From positions 3,286,001 through 3,350,000 of the forward strand of contig NZ_CP026031.1 of assembly GCF_003726095.1 (NCBI RefSeq): a stretch of DNA of 64,000 nt, in the 5' to 3' direction. Each line of letters opens with the position of its first letter. The stretch's first letter is position 1. The position numbers and the translations under genes were made by a program. Of the stretch, positions 26,214-33,993 are shown one piece after another. Source of the stretch: Niallia circulans. Lineage in GTDB: Bacteria > Bacillota > Bacilli > Bacillales > Cytobacillaceae. The notes under the pieces are model-generated. The model made no database searches. It was not told the origin of the DNA and was given only the letters and a program-made list of their open reading frames with translations.

Positions 26214-26340
26214 AAAAAAAAACAATGAAGCCATGTATCTTTAGTGGAAACAATCTAGCACCTTTGTTTTTAGGTTTTACCTCCAGCTTACTCTTTACCC
26301 CTTATTAGGAGAACAAGGTAAATTTAAGTTGCTTCATTGT
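26214..26340 (-). ncRNA. candidate structured noncoding RNA with terminator-like end
   Basis: On the minus strand ACAATGAAGC (26340-26331) pairs with GCTTCATTGT (26231-26222). It encloses about 100 nt with further nested complements such as TTTACC/GGTAAA, and is followed by nine T (26222-26214). A closed domain ending in a U-tract looks like a short independent transcript or a leader element. It ends about 80 bp upstream of the malic enzyme promoter. No good promoter was found for it, and I recognise no known RNA family. Confidence 0.3.
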
Positions 26341-26774
26341 CGAATGAAAATTTTATAAAAAACAGCCTCCTGATGAAGACTGTTTTCTGCCTTCAACTTT
26401 TGTCGAAAAAATACCTATTTCCACTTCATTCTTTTTCATACAAGAAGAAATTTACTCGTCAACGTCCATGAATGCCAGTCTAGGTAGAAGGATCATAATT
26501 GTATCACTTTTGCAATACATAAAGTGGTTATAAATATTATCCCCACGTTTCATTTTAATATGTTCAAAAAACTATAAAATAATCCTTCATTCACGTAATG
26601 ATTGAGCTCTGTCCAAGAGCATTAGAAGCAAGTCTCAATGTTACCTTTTTTCATCATATAACAAGAGCTATATTTATACGATAAATTAAATGTTCACTTC
26701 GTGTTAATAAGGTGCACAAATGTTATATTCATTGAGCTTAATGTTAATCTCACTCGACTTTTATATTATGTTTT
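26341..26774. other. AT-rich spacer with one hairpin
   Basis: A small hairpin AAAACAG/CTGTTTT lies at about 26359-26386. No coding sequence or promoter could be supported in the rest of the stretch. Confidence 0.35.
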
Positions 26775-27275
26775 TTAGAGAGTTAATATACTATTTTGAG
26801 AAATAAAATAAAAATCACTATTATTTACGCTAAATTCTTTAGGAATTGAGTCATAAGTTATTAATAAATAAGGATAAGTTTCAATATTTAAAATAGACCT
26901 TATCAGGTTGATTTTTTTATGATAGGAAATAGCTTTTTCAATTATTTGATAATATCCAATGGAAGATTGATGATACCACCATGAATTATACTGATTAACA
27001 ATATTTTCTTTTTGTTTTGAATCTAAACCTACTAAGACTTCTTCCGCAAGTGAATTTTCCACTTCTATATATTGAATATACTCACCATTATTAAGTAATT
27101 GTTCAAAATATAGGTTCCATTGCTCAATAATATTTTTTTTAATTTCATTAATATCTAAATTTTCAACCCTAACTTCAAAATGAGGAAATTCCTTTTTATC
27201 AATCCAATTATAAAGATATAATAAAAAATTAAACTCGTTAGGTACAATTATTGTAAAATTTCCGGAATTCTCCAC
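26775..27275 (-). CDS. hypothetical soluble protein, about 166 aa
   Basis: The protein is acidic and aromatic-rich without membrane spans (FNFLLYLYNWIDKKEFPHFE, then NQYNSWWYHQSSIGYYQIIE). I start at GTG 27275 because GGAGG at 27283-27287 is correctly spaced for it; an ATG at 27290 overlaps that site. No family was recognised. Its base composition is more AT-rich than the metabolic genes around it, which may indicate recent acquisition. It stands alone. Confidence 0.55.
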   Translation of the reverse strand: MENSGNFTIIVPNEFNFLLYLYNWIDKKEFPHFEVRVENLDINEIKKNIIEQWNLYFEQLLNNGEYIQYIEVENSLAEEVLVGLDSKQKENIVNQYNSWWYHQSSIGYYQIIEKAISYHKKINLIRSILNIETYPYLLITYDSIPKEFSVNNSDFYFISQNSILTL

Positions 27276-27453
27276 TGCAAAAACCTCCATTTTTATCTAG
27301 TATTTTAACAAAAATAATAGGAGGAATGGACACTGATTAAGCAAGAAAATTTCCTCCAACTAACATAGATAAATAATCGTTTTTACATTAACATTATGGA
27401 TAAATACATCTATTAGATTTTTAAATATAAGTACTTTAGAGAGGGGAAGTATT

Positions 27454-27795
27454 TTGAAGAAAAAATTATTTCTAACATTTGCTTTAACTATTTTGTTAAT
27501 AGGAGGATGCTATTATTTCTTTATCTATTTTCCATATCCACCTTCAAAAGATTTTTATGACTTCCCAGTTCCTAGAAGTGCTGAAATGATAAGAGAAACT
27601 GAAACTTCAAAAACATATAAATGGTCAAATGCATCAGAAGAACACGGGATTCCCTTTGGATATGTAAAAGCCATAAAATCAAATGGCTGGAAAAAAGGAG
27701 AACAAGCGGGGGCCTCGACTTATTATAGCAATGGAGTGCATCAAATCATATTGACTTCCACAACGGATATAATAGCCATCGAAAAAGTAAAATAA
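27454..27795 (+). CDS. small predicted lipoprotein, 113 aa
   Basis: The N-terminus MKKKLFLTFALTILLIGGCY is a lipoprotein signal with lipobox LIGGC (Cys19), so the mature protein should be lipid-anchored outside the membrane. The mature part is polar (PVPRSAEMIRETETSKTYKW, then NGVHQIILTSTT). The start is TTG after GAGAGGGGAAG. No family was recognised, and the gene is not clearly linked to its neighbours. Confidence 0.65.
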   Translation: MKKKLFLTFALTILLIGGCYYFFIYFPYPPSKDFYDFPVPRSAEMIRETETSKTYKWSNASEEHGIPFGYVKAIKSNGWKKGEQAGASTYYSNGVHQIILTSTTDIIAIEKVK

Positions 27796-28030
27796 GATAT
27801 AAGAATTTTGTTGTAGTGTGTTGTTTTTGAGGAGAAATACAACTATTTGGAGGTTTGGGTATTAAAAAAGCATGAGGCTTATTATTTTTTTGTTCTTTAA
27901 TATAGGCTATAAAGCTTATCCAAGTGAACAGACATTTTTAATTAATAGTTTTATCAGTACAGTAAAGAAAGAAGAAAAAACTCTTCAAATAAGGTCTTAT
28001 TCAACTATCCTAAAGCTAATATCGCAAACC

Positions 28031-28591
28031 TTAAATTGGATATTGATCAGATTCTTTTCCTCTTGCATGTAAAAATTGAAGATATTGCTCAGGTTTGGGG
28101 TCGGGAAAATAAGCAAAAATCCGTTCTGAATTTACCATACTTCCCTCTTTGGCCTCTATATAGTCAAAATAACTGCTCCAAGGATACTCTTCCAAGCGTT
28201 CTACGATACCAGCTCGAATTGGATTAAGATGAATGTACCGATTGACCTCTAATTCATATTGAGCAGAAGTGATCAACTCAGATCCATAACGACTTTCAAA
28301 CACATGCCCTGTAAAATCATATTTTTTATTGAAATATATCGCGTAATTAAAATGAAGAGTTCTTATAATGTCACTTGGGGAATGTTGAAGGGTTTTTATT
28401 TGAAGATGGATGTGATTTGTCATCAAACAATAGGTTTGCAGAATAAATGGCTTTTCCTCCATTACTTCTGTCAACAATCGAAGATACTTTTTACGATCTT
28501 CCTCGTCAAAAAATAAAGAAGTACGGCGAATACCTCGACTTGTAATATGATAACTAGCACCAGGATACCAAACACGCTTTTTTCTAGGCAA
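28031..28591 (-). CDS. REP-associated tyrosine transposase (RAYT, IS200-like Y1 family)
   Basis: The 186-residue protein has the Y1 transposase fold of HUH nucleases: YHITSRGIRR near the N-terminus, the metal-binding HUH motif in CLMTNHIHLQIKT, and a C-terminal helix LEVNRYIHLNPIRAGIV with the candidate nucleophilic Tyr. The end of the protein is LEEYPWSSY. Length and WSSY-type motifs match RAYTs, which are single-copy and linked to short palindromic intergenic repeats. No IS ends flank it. A family A repeat lies about 205 bp upstream, and three more copies lie within 7.5 kb, so this protein is a candidate for spreading them. Confidence 0.85.
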   Translation of the reverse strand: MPRKKRVWYPGASYHITSRGIRRTSLFFDEEDRKKYLRLLTEVMEEKPFILQTYCLMTNHIHLQIKTLQHSPSDIIRTLHFNYAIYFNKKYDFTGHVFESRYGSELITSAQYELEVNRYIHLNPIRAGIVERLEEYPWSSYFDYIEAKEGSMVNSERIFAYFPDPKPEQYLQFLHARGKESDQYPI

Positions 28592-28795
28592 CGAACAACC
28601 TCCTTTTTTATGAAATTTGCTTGCATATTATGAAGGATAAAATCGAGGGAGATTAGCAAAGGGACTTATAACTGTATCCTAGGAATAAGATAAAGAGAGG
28701 CAGCTTAAAATATAACATTCTACCTCCCAGACAAAATCCCTCCATTTTCCGACAAAAAAATAGGAAAAGAAATCAAAAAATGATCCCTCTTCCCC

Positions 28796-28852
28796 TTTGT
28801 CCTTCAGAGAGAGACAGAATTAGCTTTTTGTCTTTTTATGGTGCCTGTCACC
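28796..28852. repeat. intergenic repeat family A, copy 2
   Basis: TTTGTCCTTCAGAGAGAGACAG is followed by GTCTTTTTATGGTGCCTGTCACC (28830-28852). The right block overlaps and encodes the last residues of the Rieske protein. Confidence 0.85.
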
Positions 28853-29824
28853 AGGAGTTGTTCCATTCTCCACCCCAAGTTCCTGCAGCCATCTACGGTA
28901 GCTGATCGTCAGGGCGTCTGACTTAAGATGCAATTCCGCCTGTAGATCCAATGGCAATAATTCCGGCTTTTGGCTTTGAACAATATCTAAATCTTGATAA
29001 AAGATTTTATCCTGGAATTCGATAAATGGTTCATCTGGTTTATCTAAATCATAGTTTCTTGTTAGCAGCATAAAGGCTTTCGACTGTTCGTTATCTTCTT
29101 GATTGACGACAAGCAAAATCGTCAACGCGTCTTCTGATCCATCTGTTGTTTTCGTGAAACGAGCAGTTGTTGGATTTAGAATTTCATACACATAATTGGC
29201 ATATCCACCTTTTGAGCGTCCATCTGGATTGGGCTGGTAGACAGGAATTTTGCTTGTAATAAAACGGTTATCAATAAAATCCACTTTATAATCGACCACT
29301 TCCGCATGGTCCTCATCCCCAAGCAAGCCTTCATGAACAAACATAAGATGAGAAACATCAAGGAAGTTTTCAATGATTCGCGGTGCATTTGCTTTTACCT
29401 CATAAGGACCACATATTGCTGTTCGATATCCTTCTGTACTATATTCAGGATAAGAAATAAGCGGTGCTGGATCGTCCCCCAGATTCACCCAAATAAGTCC
29501 AAGATATTCCTCACAATGATAAACAGTTGCTTTCGCTTTTCTTGGAATAGCTCGTCCATTTGGCAATGCCGGTATCTTGACACATGCTCCTGCACAATCG
29601 TATTCCCAAGCATGGTATGCACAAACTAAATTCCCGTTTTTCACCTTACCAAGTGAAAGCGCCGCTCCTCTATGAATACACAAATCTTTAAAGGCATGAA
29701 CGCCCTTCTCATTTCGAAAAATGGCTACTCTTTCCCCAAGCACAAATACTTGTTTCGGATCATCCAGCAATTCCTCTGCTTTACATACTGGATGCCATTC
29801 ATTCCATAGTCTATCTTGTTGCAT
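28820..29824 (-). CDS. Rieske non-haem iron oxygenase, alpha subunit
   Basis: The 334-residue protein has an N-terminal Rieske domain with CIHRGAAL and CAYHAWEYD ligands for the 2Fe-2S cluster, then a catalytic domain where NFLDVSHLMFVHE supplies the Asp/His ligands for mononuclear iron. Length and layout fit single-component alpha subunits of the vanillate O-demethylase/N-demethylase type. No reductase gene is nearby. It follows an NCS2 purine permease 26 bp downstream and is preceded by a guanine riboswitch, so a purine or methylated purine is a candidate substrate. I start at ATG 29824 after AGGAGAGGCG. The C-terminal GDRHHKKTKS is encoded by an intergenic repeat, so the native end may have been lost. 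Confidence 0.8.
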   Translation of the reverse strand: MQQDRLWNEWHPVCKAEELLDDPKQVFVLGERVAIFRNEKGVHAFKDLCIHRGAALSLGKVKNGNLVCAYHAWEYDCAGACVKIPALPNGRAIPRKAKATVYHCEEYLGLIWVNLGDDPAPLISYPEYSTEGYRTAICGPYEVKANAPRIIENFLDVSHLMFVHEGLLGDEDHAEVVDYKVDFIDNRFITSKIPVYQPNPDGRSKGGYANYVYEILNPTTARFTKTTDGSEDALTILLVVNQEDNEQSKAFMLLTRNYDLDKPDEPFIEFQDKIFYQDLDIVQSQKPELLPLDLQAELHLKSDALTISYRRWLQELGVENGTTPGDRHHKKTKS

Positions 29825-29849
29825 AATCGCGCCTCTCCTGTTCCTATTT

Positions 29850-31208
29850 TTAGTTAACATTTACCGTTGGCTTGTTTGTATTTACACGCTCTCCTTGTTT
29901 TTGCGGCAGAACTAGATTAAGGATTAATGCAGCAATGGCTCCTATAGCTGTCCCTGATGATACAAAGTAAGTTACAATTTCAGGCAGGCCATTTAACACA
30001 TTTGCCGGCATTAACACAGCAAATAAAGCAAGCATAATTGGAACTCCAATAACAATCATATTTCTCTCCGTAAATTCCAATCCTTTCACGACTTTAAATC
30101 CATTCATCATAATGATTACGCATAAAATCGCAAATACACTATTAATCACCACACTAGGGATGCAAGCAATCAAACTCGTCAGCTTTGGCATCATTCCTAG
30201 AATAACTAACATAATTCCACCCATAATAATTGGCTTACGACTCTTTACTCCTGTAATCGCAATAATACCAGCATTAGAGGAATAGCCCGTTACTGGTGTT
30301 CCGCCAAAGAAAGAACCGACAAAACAGCCTAACCCTTCTCCAAATGCGCCGCCATTTAAACGCTTATCATTCAGCTCTTCGCCCGTTACATTGCTTACAG
30401 TAAACCATGTTCCCGTCGTTTCAATAGTGACAATTAAATAAACTACAATCATAACAAGAATGGCATGAACATTGAATTGTGGCGCTCCAAATGCAAATAG
30501 ACTTGGCATTTGAAACCAGCTTGCATTTTCTAATGAGGCAAAACTAACTAAACCGAAGAAAGAAGCAACAAGCGAGCCTAATCCTAACGCTAAGATAACC
30601 GATACTACCTTTATATATTTCCATTTAGATTTAGCCTTTTCCCCTACGTACATACAGAAAATCAATACAGCCGCTGTAACGGTCGCAACCAAGATATTTT
30701 CGCCAAAACTACCCTCTGCTGTATAAATAGAATTAATCGCACTCGGCATTAAAGAAATCCCTACAACCACAATAACGGTCCCAGCAACAATCGGCGGGAT
30801 GACTTTTCTAACCACTTTACTATAGAGTTTAAGCGGATAACCAAGTAAGGCAATAATTAACGCACCAGGTATTAAGCTGCCTATCATCGCTCCAATTCCT
30901 GATGTCGTTCCAATTGCTGCAAGTGCACTTAATGGTACAAAGGAAGGTCCTTGCATAACAGGAAGCTTCATTGCAAAGCCTGCTTGAATAATCGTTGCAA
31001 TTCCACATGCGATAAAAGTCATTTGGATCAGCAATGAACTATCCTGTACAGAAAAGGATAATAAACCTGCCAAGATAATCGGTGGGATAAACAAATCCAT
31101 CGCTAATATTTGCTGAACTCCTAGAAAGATCGATTTGCCGACAGTAATTTCTTCTTTTCCTTCCTGTATCTTCCCCTTTGCTTCCAAATCCTTTGCCATC
31201 TTCTCCAT
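29850..31208 (-). CDS. NCS2-family purine permease
   Basis: The 452-residue protein has 12-14 predicted spans and nucleobase-ascorbate-transporter signatures: MQGPSFVPLSALA (TM3), IETTGTWFTVSNVTG and GTPVTGYSSNAGIIAITG. The family moves xanthine, urate, uracil or guanine with protons or sodium. The 5' leader carries a C74-type purine riboswitch (31405-31475) and a terminator (31280-31334), so guanine or hypoxanthine should shut it off. It is co-oriented with the Rieske gene and divergent from guanine deaminase. Import of a purine for breakdown is the expected role. Confidence 0.85.
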   Translation of the reverse strand: MEKMAKDLEAKGKIQEGKEEITVGKSIFLGVQQILAMDLFIPPIILAGLLSFSVQDSSLLIQMTFIACGIATIIQAGFAMKLPVMQGPSFVPLSALAAIGTTSGIGAMIGSLIPGALIIALLGYPLKLYSKVVRKVIPPIVAGTVIVVVGISLMPSAINSIYTAEGSFGENILVATVTAAVLIFCMYVGEKAKSKWKYIKVVSVILALGLGSLVASFFGLVSFASLENASWFQMPSLFAFGAPQFNVHAILVMIVVYLIVTIETTGTWFTVSNVTGEELNDKRLNGGAFGEGLGCFVGSFFGGTPVTGYSSNAGIIAITGVKSRKPIIMGGIMLVILGMMPKLTSLIACIPSVVINSVFAILCVIIMMNGFKVVKGLEFTERNMIVIGVPIMLALFAVLMPANVLNGLPEIVTYFVSSGTAIGAIAALILNLVLPQKQGERVNTNKPTVNVN

Positions 31209-31279
31209 TCCAGTACCCCCTATTGATGATACTTCCTATAATCTTTGTTTCTTCGTTAATAAGTAAATTCACCGAACAG

Positions 31280-31334
31280 AAAAAGCTCGAAGTACATACC
31301 TTCCTTAACAAAAGAAAAGCATGCACTTCGAGCC
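31280..31334 (-). terminator. riboswitch-controlled intrinsic terminator
   Basis: On the minus strand GCTCGAAGTGCATGC pairs with GGTATGTACTTCGAGC around a loop of about 20 bases and is followed by TTTTTC. It lies between the purine riboswitch and the NCS2 start. A further small stem (GACAT/ATGTC) lies at 31366-31391. Confidence 0.75.
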
Positions 31335-31404
31335 CTTTATAATCAAAGTATGACAAGAATAGACATCTCCCTATAAAGGGGCGTTATGTCCATTTTATCT
31401 CTGC

Positions 31405-31475
31405 TTTTCATAGTCAGTTTATTTACGGTAAACAGGTAGAAACTTGTAGGCCATATCCCTACGATTATATGAAAA
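31405..31475 (-). ncRNA. purine riboswitch, guanine class
   Basis: On the minus strand the element contains the conserved blocks TATAATC, GATATGG, GTTTCTACC, CCGTAAA and GACTATGA, in the order of the xpt-type purine aptamer. Terminal arms TTTTCATA and TATGAAAA form P1. The specificity position in GACTATG is C, as in guanine/hypoxanthine sensors; adenine sensors have GATTATG. It controls the NCS2 permease/Rieske unit through the downstream terminator. Confidence 0.9.
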
Positions 31476-31650
31476 TACACTATTTTTTTTTGAATATTAT
31501 AGCGACCTGAAACCTTTTGCAACTTTCAAGCTCACCATCAACATTCACTTCATTTTTTAAAATACACAATAAATTTTTTTATTTACTAGTAATTATCAAC
31601 TTGCTACAATAACTATATTAACACAAAACACGAACATTAGGAAGGTGTTT

Positions 31651-33018
31651 ATGAGCAATTATACGCATATTTTTCAAGGAACTGCTTTTTCTAGTGAGTC
31701 TCCCAAAAAAGTAACTATATTGAAAGACTATTTATTCTTTATCGATACCAATGGAATGATAAAAAAAATGGTCGGACCGGAACAGTCCGAATATTCCACC
31801 TTGTTGGAGACTTATGAGGGCCAAGCTAACTTCCACCGTTTAGCAGAGGGGCAATATTTCTTGCCTGGTTTTGTAGACTTGCATGTTCATGCACCACAAT
31901 GGGCACAGTCGGGTACAGCTTTAGATATTCCACTATACGATTGGCTGCATACCTATACATTTCCATTAGAAGCGAAGTATGCAGATTTATCCTTTGCCAC
32001 AACAGTATATGAAGACTTAGTAAGCACCTTGCTCGCAAATGGAACAACAACCGTTCTTTATTTCGCAACTGTCCACAAAGAGGCGAGTTTGTTATTAGCA
32101 AAAATCTGTGCAGAAAAGGGTCAACGAGGTTTAGTAGGTAAGGTCGTCATGGATGATCCAGAACAAAATCCATCCTATTACCGAGATGCTGATACAAAAA
32201 CAGCTCTAGCTGATACAGAGTCATTTATTTTAGCTGTGAAAGAGTTAGCTAAAGAGACGAAACAAGGTGTTTATCCTGTTGTTACACCTCGCTTTATTCC
32301 AAGCTGCTCTGATGAAGCCCTTAAGGGTCTTGGGAAGTTGGCGGCGAAATATGATACCCATATTCAGTCCCATTGCAGTGAAAGTGACTGGGCCCATGAT
32401 TATGTAAAAGAACGCTTAGGTAAGCATGATGCGTTTGCTCTCCATGATTTTGGATTATTAGGCAACAAATCGGTTATGGCTCATTGTAACTTCTTAGATG
32501 ACAACGATGCCGCGTTATTTGCGGAAACTGGCACAGCCATCAGCCATTGTCCGCTATCGAATGCTTACTTCGCCAATAGCGTACTGCCCATAAAACGATT
32601 TCAATCAATGGGAATTGATATCGGACTAGGTACAGATATTTCCGCTGGTGCCACTCCAAGTCTTTATGATAATGCGAAGCAGGCCGTTGTTTCCTCGAGA
32701 ATGCTAGAAGATGGCGTAAATCCAACTCTTCCCGCAGAGGAAAGAGGCGTTCCAGATTCCCGAATTTCTATTCATGAAGCCTTTTATTTAGCAACTGCCG
32801 GCGGTGGTGAAAGCTTAAGTCTGCCAATCGGACGTTTACAAGAAAACTACACATGGGATGTACAAATCATCGATACAAAAGCACCAACTGCAAAATTACC
32901 GATTTTCTCTGAAGCAGAAGATTTAGATGATATTTTCCAAAAGATCCTCTATCTCGTACGCCCAGATAATATCTCGGAAGTTTGGGTTCAAGGAGAGAAA
33001 GTTCACTCCCGTTCTTGA
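31651..33018 (+). CDS. guaD: guanine deaminase (amidohydrolase superfamily)
   Basis: The 455-residue protein has metal-binding motifs VDLHVHAPQW, QSHCSESDW, MAHCNFL and GLGTDISAG. Together with the APQW motif, these identify the amidohydrolase-type guanine deaminase rather than the small CDA-type enzyme. It converts guanine to xanthine and ammonia in the cytoplasm. The ATG at 31651 follows AGGAAGG; a GTG six bases upstream overlaps that site. It is divergent from the purine permease/Rieske unit and ends in a strong terminator. Together they suggest a guanine salvage or catabolic branch. Confidence 0.88.
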   Translation: MSNYTHIFQGTAFSSESPKKVTILKDYLFFIDTNGMIKKMVGPEQSEYSTLLETYEGQANFHRLAEGQYFLPGFVDLHVHAPQWAQSGTALDIPLYDWLHTYTFPLEAKYADLSFATTVYEDLVSTLLANGTTTVLYFATVHKEASLLLAKICAEKGQRGLVGKVVMDDPEQNPSYYRDADTKTALADTESFILAVKELAKETKQGVYPVVTPRFIPSCSDEALKGLGKLAAKYDTHIQSHCSESDWAHDYVKERLGKHDAFALHDFGLLGNKSVMAHCNFLDDNDAALFAETGTAISHCPLSNAYFANSVLPIKRFQSMGIDIGLGTDISAGATPSLYDNAKQAVVSSRMLEDGVNPTLPAEERGVPDSRISIHEAFYLATAGGGESLSLPIGRLQENYTWDVQIIDTKAPTAKLPIFSEAEDLDDIFQKILYLVRPDNISEVWVQGEKVHSRS

Positions 33019-33052
33019 GAATTCTATTAGTCTACAATCAATCAGATAGCAT

Positions 33053-33088
33053 GAAGCACCCTAATCAAACGTTTGATTAGGGTGCTTC
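33053..33088 (+). terminator. perfect palindromic terminator of guanine deaminase
   Basis: GAAGCACCCTAATCAAAC and GTTTGATTAGGGTGCTTC are perfectly complementary 18-bp arms with no bases between them. It is followed by a mixed tail and could work on both strands. Confidence 0.85.
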
Positions 33089-33114
33089 TACTAAATAAAA
33101 AAGCTAATACGAAG

Positions 33115-33158
33115 TGTCCTTTGTAGAGAAACAGTGTCTTTTTATGGTGCCTGTCACC
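33115..33158. repeat. intergenic repeat family A, copy 3
   Basis: GTCCTTTGTAGAGAAACAG is followed by GTCTTTTTATGGTGCCTGTCACC (33136-33158). The right block is identical to that of copy 2 and overlaps the stop codon of the EEP-family gene. Confidence 0.85.
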
Positions 33159-33993
33159 CTATCTCTACCTTCACCCCAAAATGATCAGACACAACCGGCG
33201 TTGTTCTTCCATCAAAAACCGTTTCATATGAATAAACAGAGAGATTAGAAGAAACAAAGATATAATCAATCCGCAGAAGATCACTATTATTCTCCCAGCC
33301 ATCAATTCTCTTCTCCACAGTATGGCTGCCATTTTTGAGCGTGGCATCTAGAAAAGCGTCCTTTATATAGGGGTGCTTGGAAACAACACTATACCCTTCC
33401 TCTTCGATATGGGCAGGGTTATTAAAATCGCCCATCAACAAGATAGATCCACCTGCCCGTGCTTCCACTTCCCATGCTTCAACAAGCTTGTTCCATTCAT
33501 ACAAGAAAGGATAGCTTCCGGTTTCATCCTGCCACCAAGAGAGGTGCAATCCGTACACTAAATAGTTTTTTTTATTTGCTTGAAAACGAACTTCCAAGGC
33601 TTTTCTTGTATGATAATCTGTATAATCATCTTTGCGGGACAGCAATATCCCTCTTGCATTTGTTACTTTAAATCGAGTAAGAATGGCGATTCCTTCATCA
33701 TATTGGTCGTAACCAATATGACTAGGAACCCAGCTCCAATAAAATTTGAGCCCTTCTTTCTTCAGCTCCTGCTGGAGAAGAAACGCAAAGTTATCTTTTT
33801 TAATCACTGTATCTTGATTGGGGGCAATGAAAAAAGAATCCACCTCCGCTTCCTCTGCATCCATCGATTGATTTACTTCCTGTAAGGAAATAACATCATA
33901 GGAATCAGCCAGCAATTGCTCCTTGATCGCTTTCAGTTTTTCTAAAGGTCTTTCTTCTATCCAGCTATGGGTATTTAAAGTTAATAATTTCAT
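33154..33993 (-). CDS. endonuclease/exonuclease/phosphatase (EEP) family protein
   Basis: The 279-residue protein has EEP motifs: MKLLTLNTHSW at the start, VISLQEVNQ with the metal-binding Glu, YGLHLSWW, LLMGDFNNPA, RIDYIFVS and a final SDHFGV. The family hydrolyses phosphodiesters or phosphate esters of DNA, lipids or small molecules. Its start overlaps the stop of the PTS IICB gene in ATGA, so it is translationally coupled to a sugar transporter. A phosphatase or phosphodiesterase acting on the imported sugar phosphate is therefore more likely than DNA repair. No signal peptide is present. Confidence 0.8.
   Translation of the reverse strand: MKLLTLNTHSWIEERPLEKLKAIKEQLLADSYDVISLQEVNQSMDAEEAEVDSFFIAPNQDTVIKKDNFAFLLQQELKKEGLKFYWSWVPSHIGYDQYDEGIAILTRFKVTNARGILLSRKDDYTDYHTRKALEVRFQANKKNYLVYGLHLSWWQDETGSYPFLYEWNKLVEAWEVEARAGGSILLMGDFNNPAHIEEEGYSVVSKHPYIKDAFLDATLKNGSHTVEKRIDGWENNSDLLRIDYIFVSSNLSVYSYETVFDGRTTPVVSDHFGVKVEIG

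Noticed and set aside
27872-28072. 66-codon frame on the plus strand before the RAYT gene
   Set aside because: It overlaps the 3' end of the transposase gene and lacks family resemblance; likely incidental.
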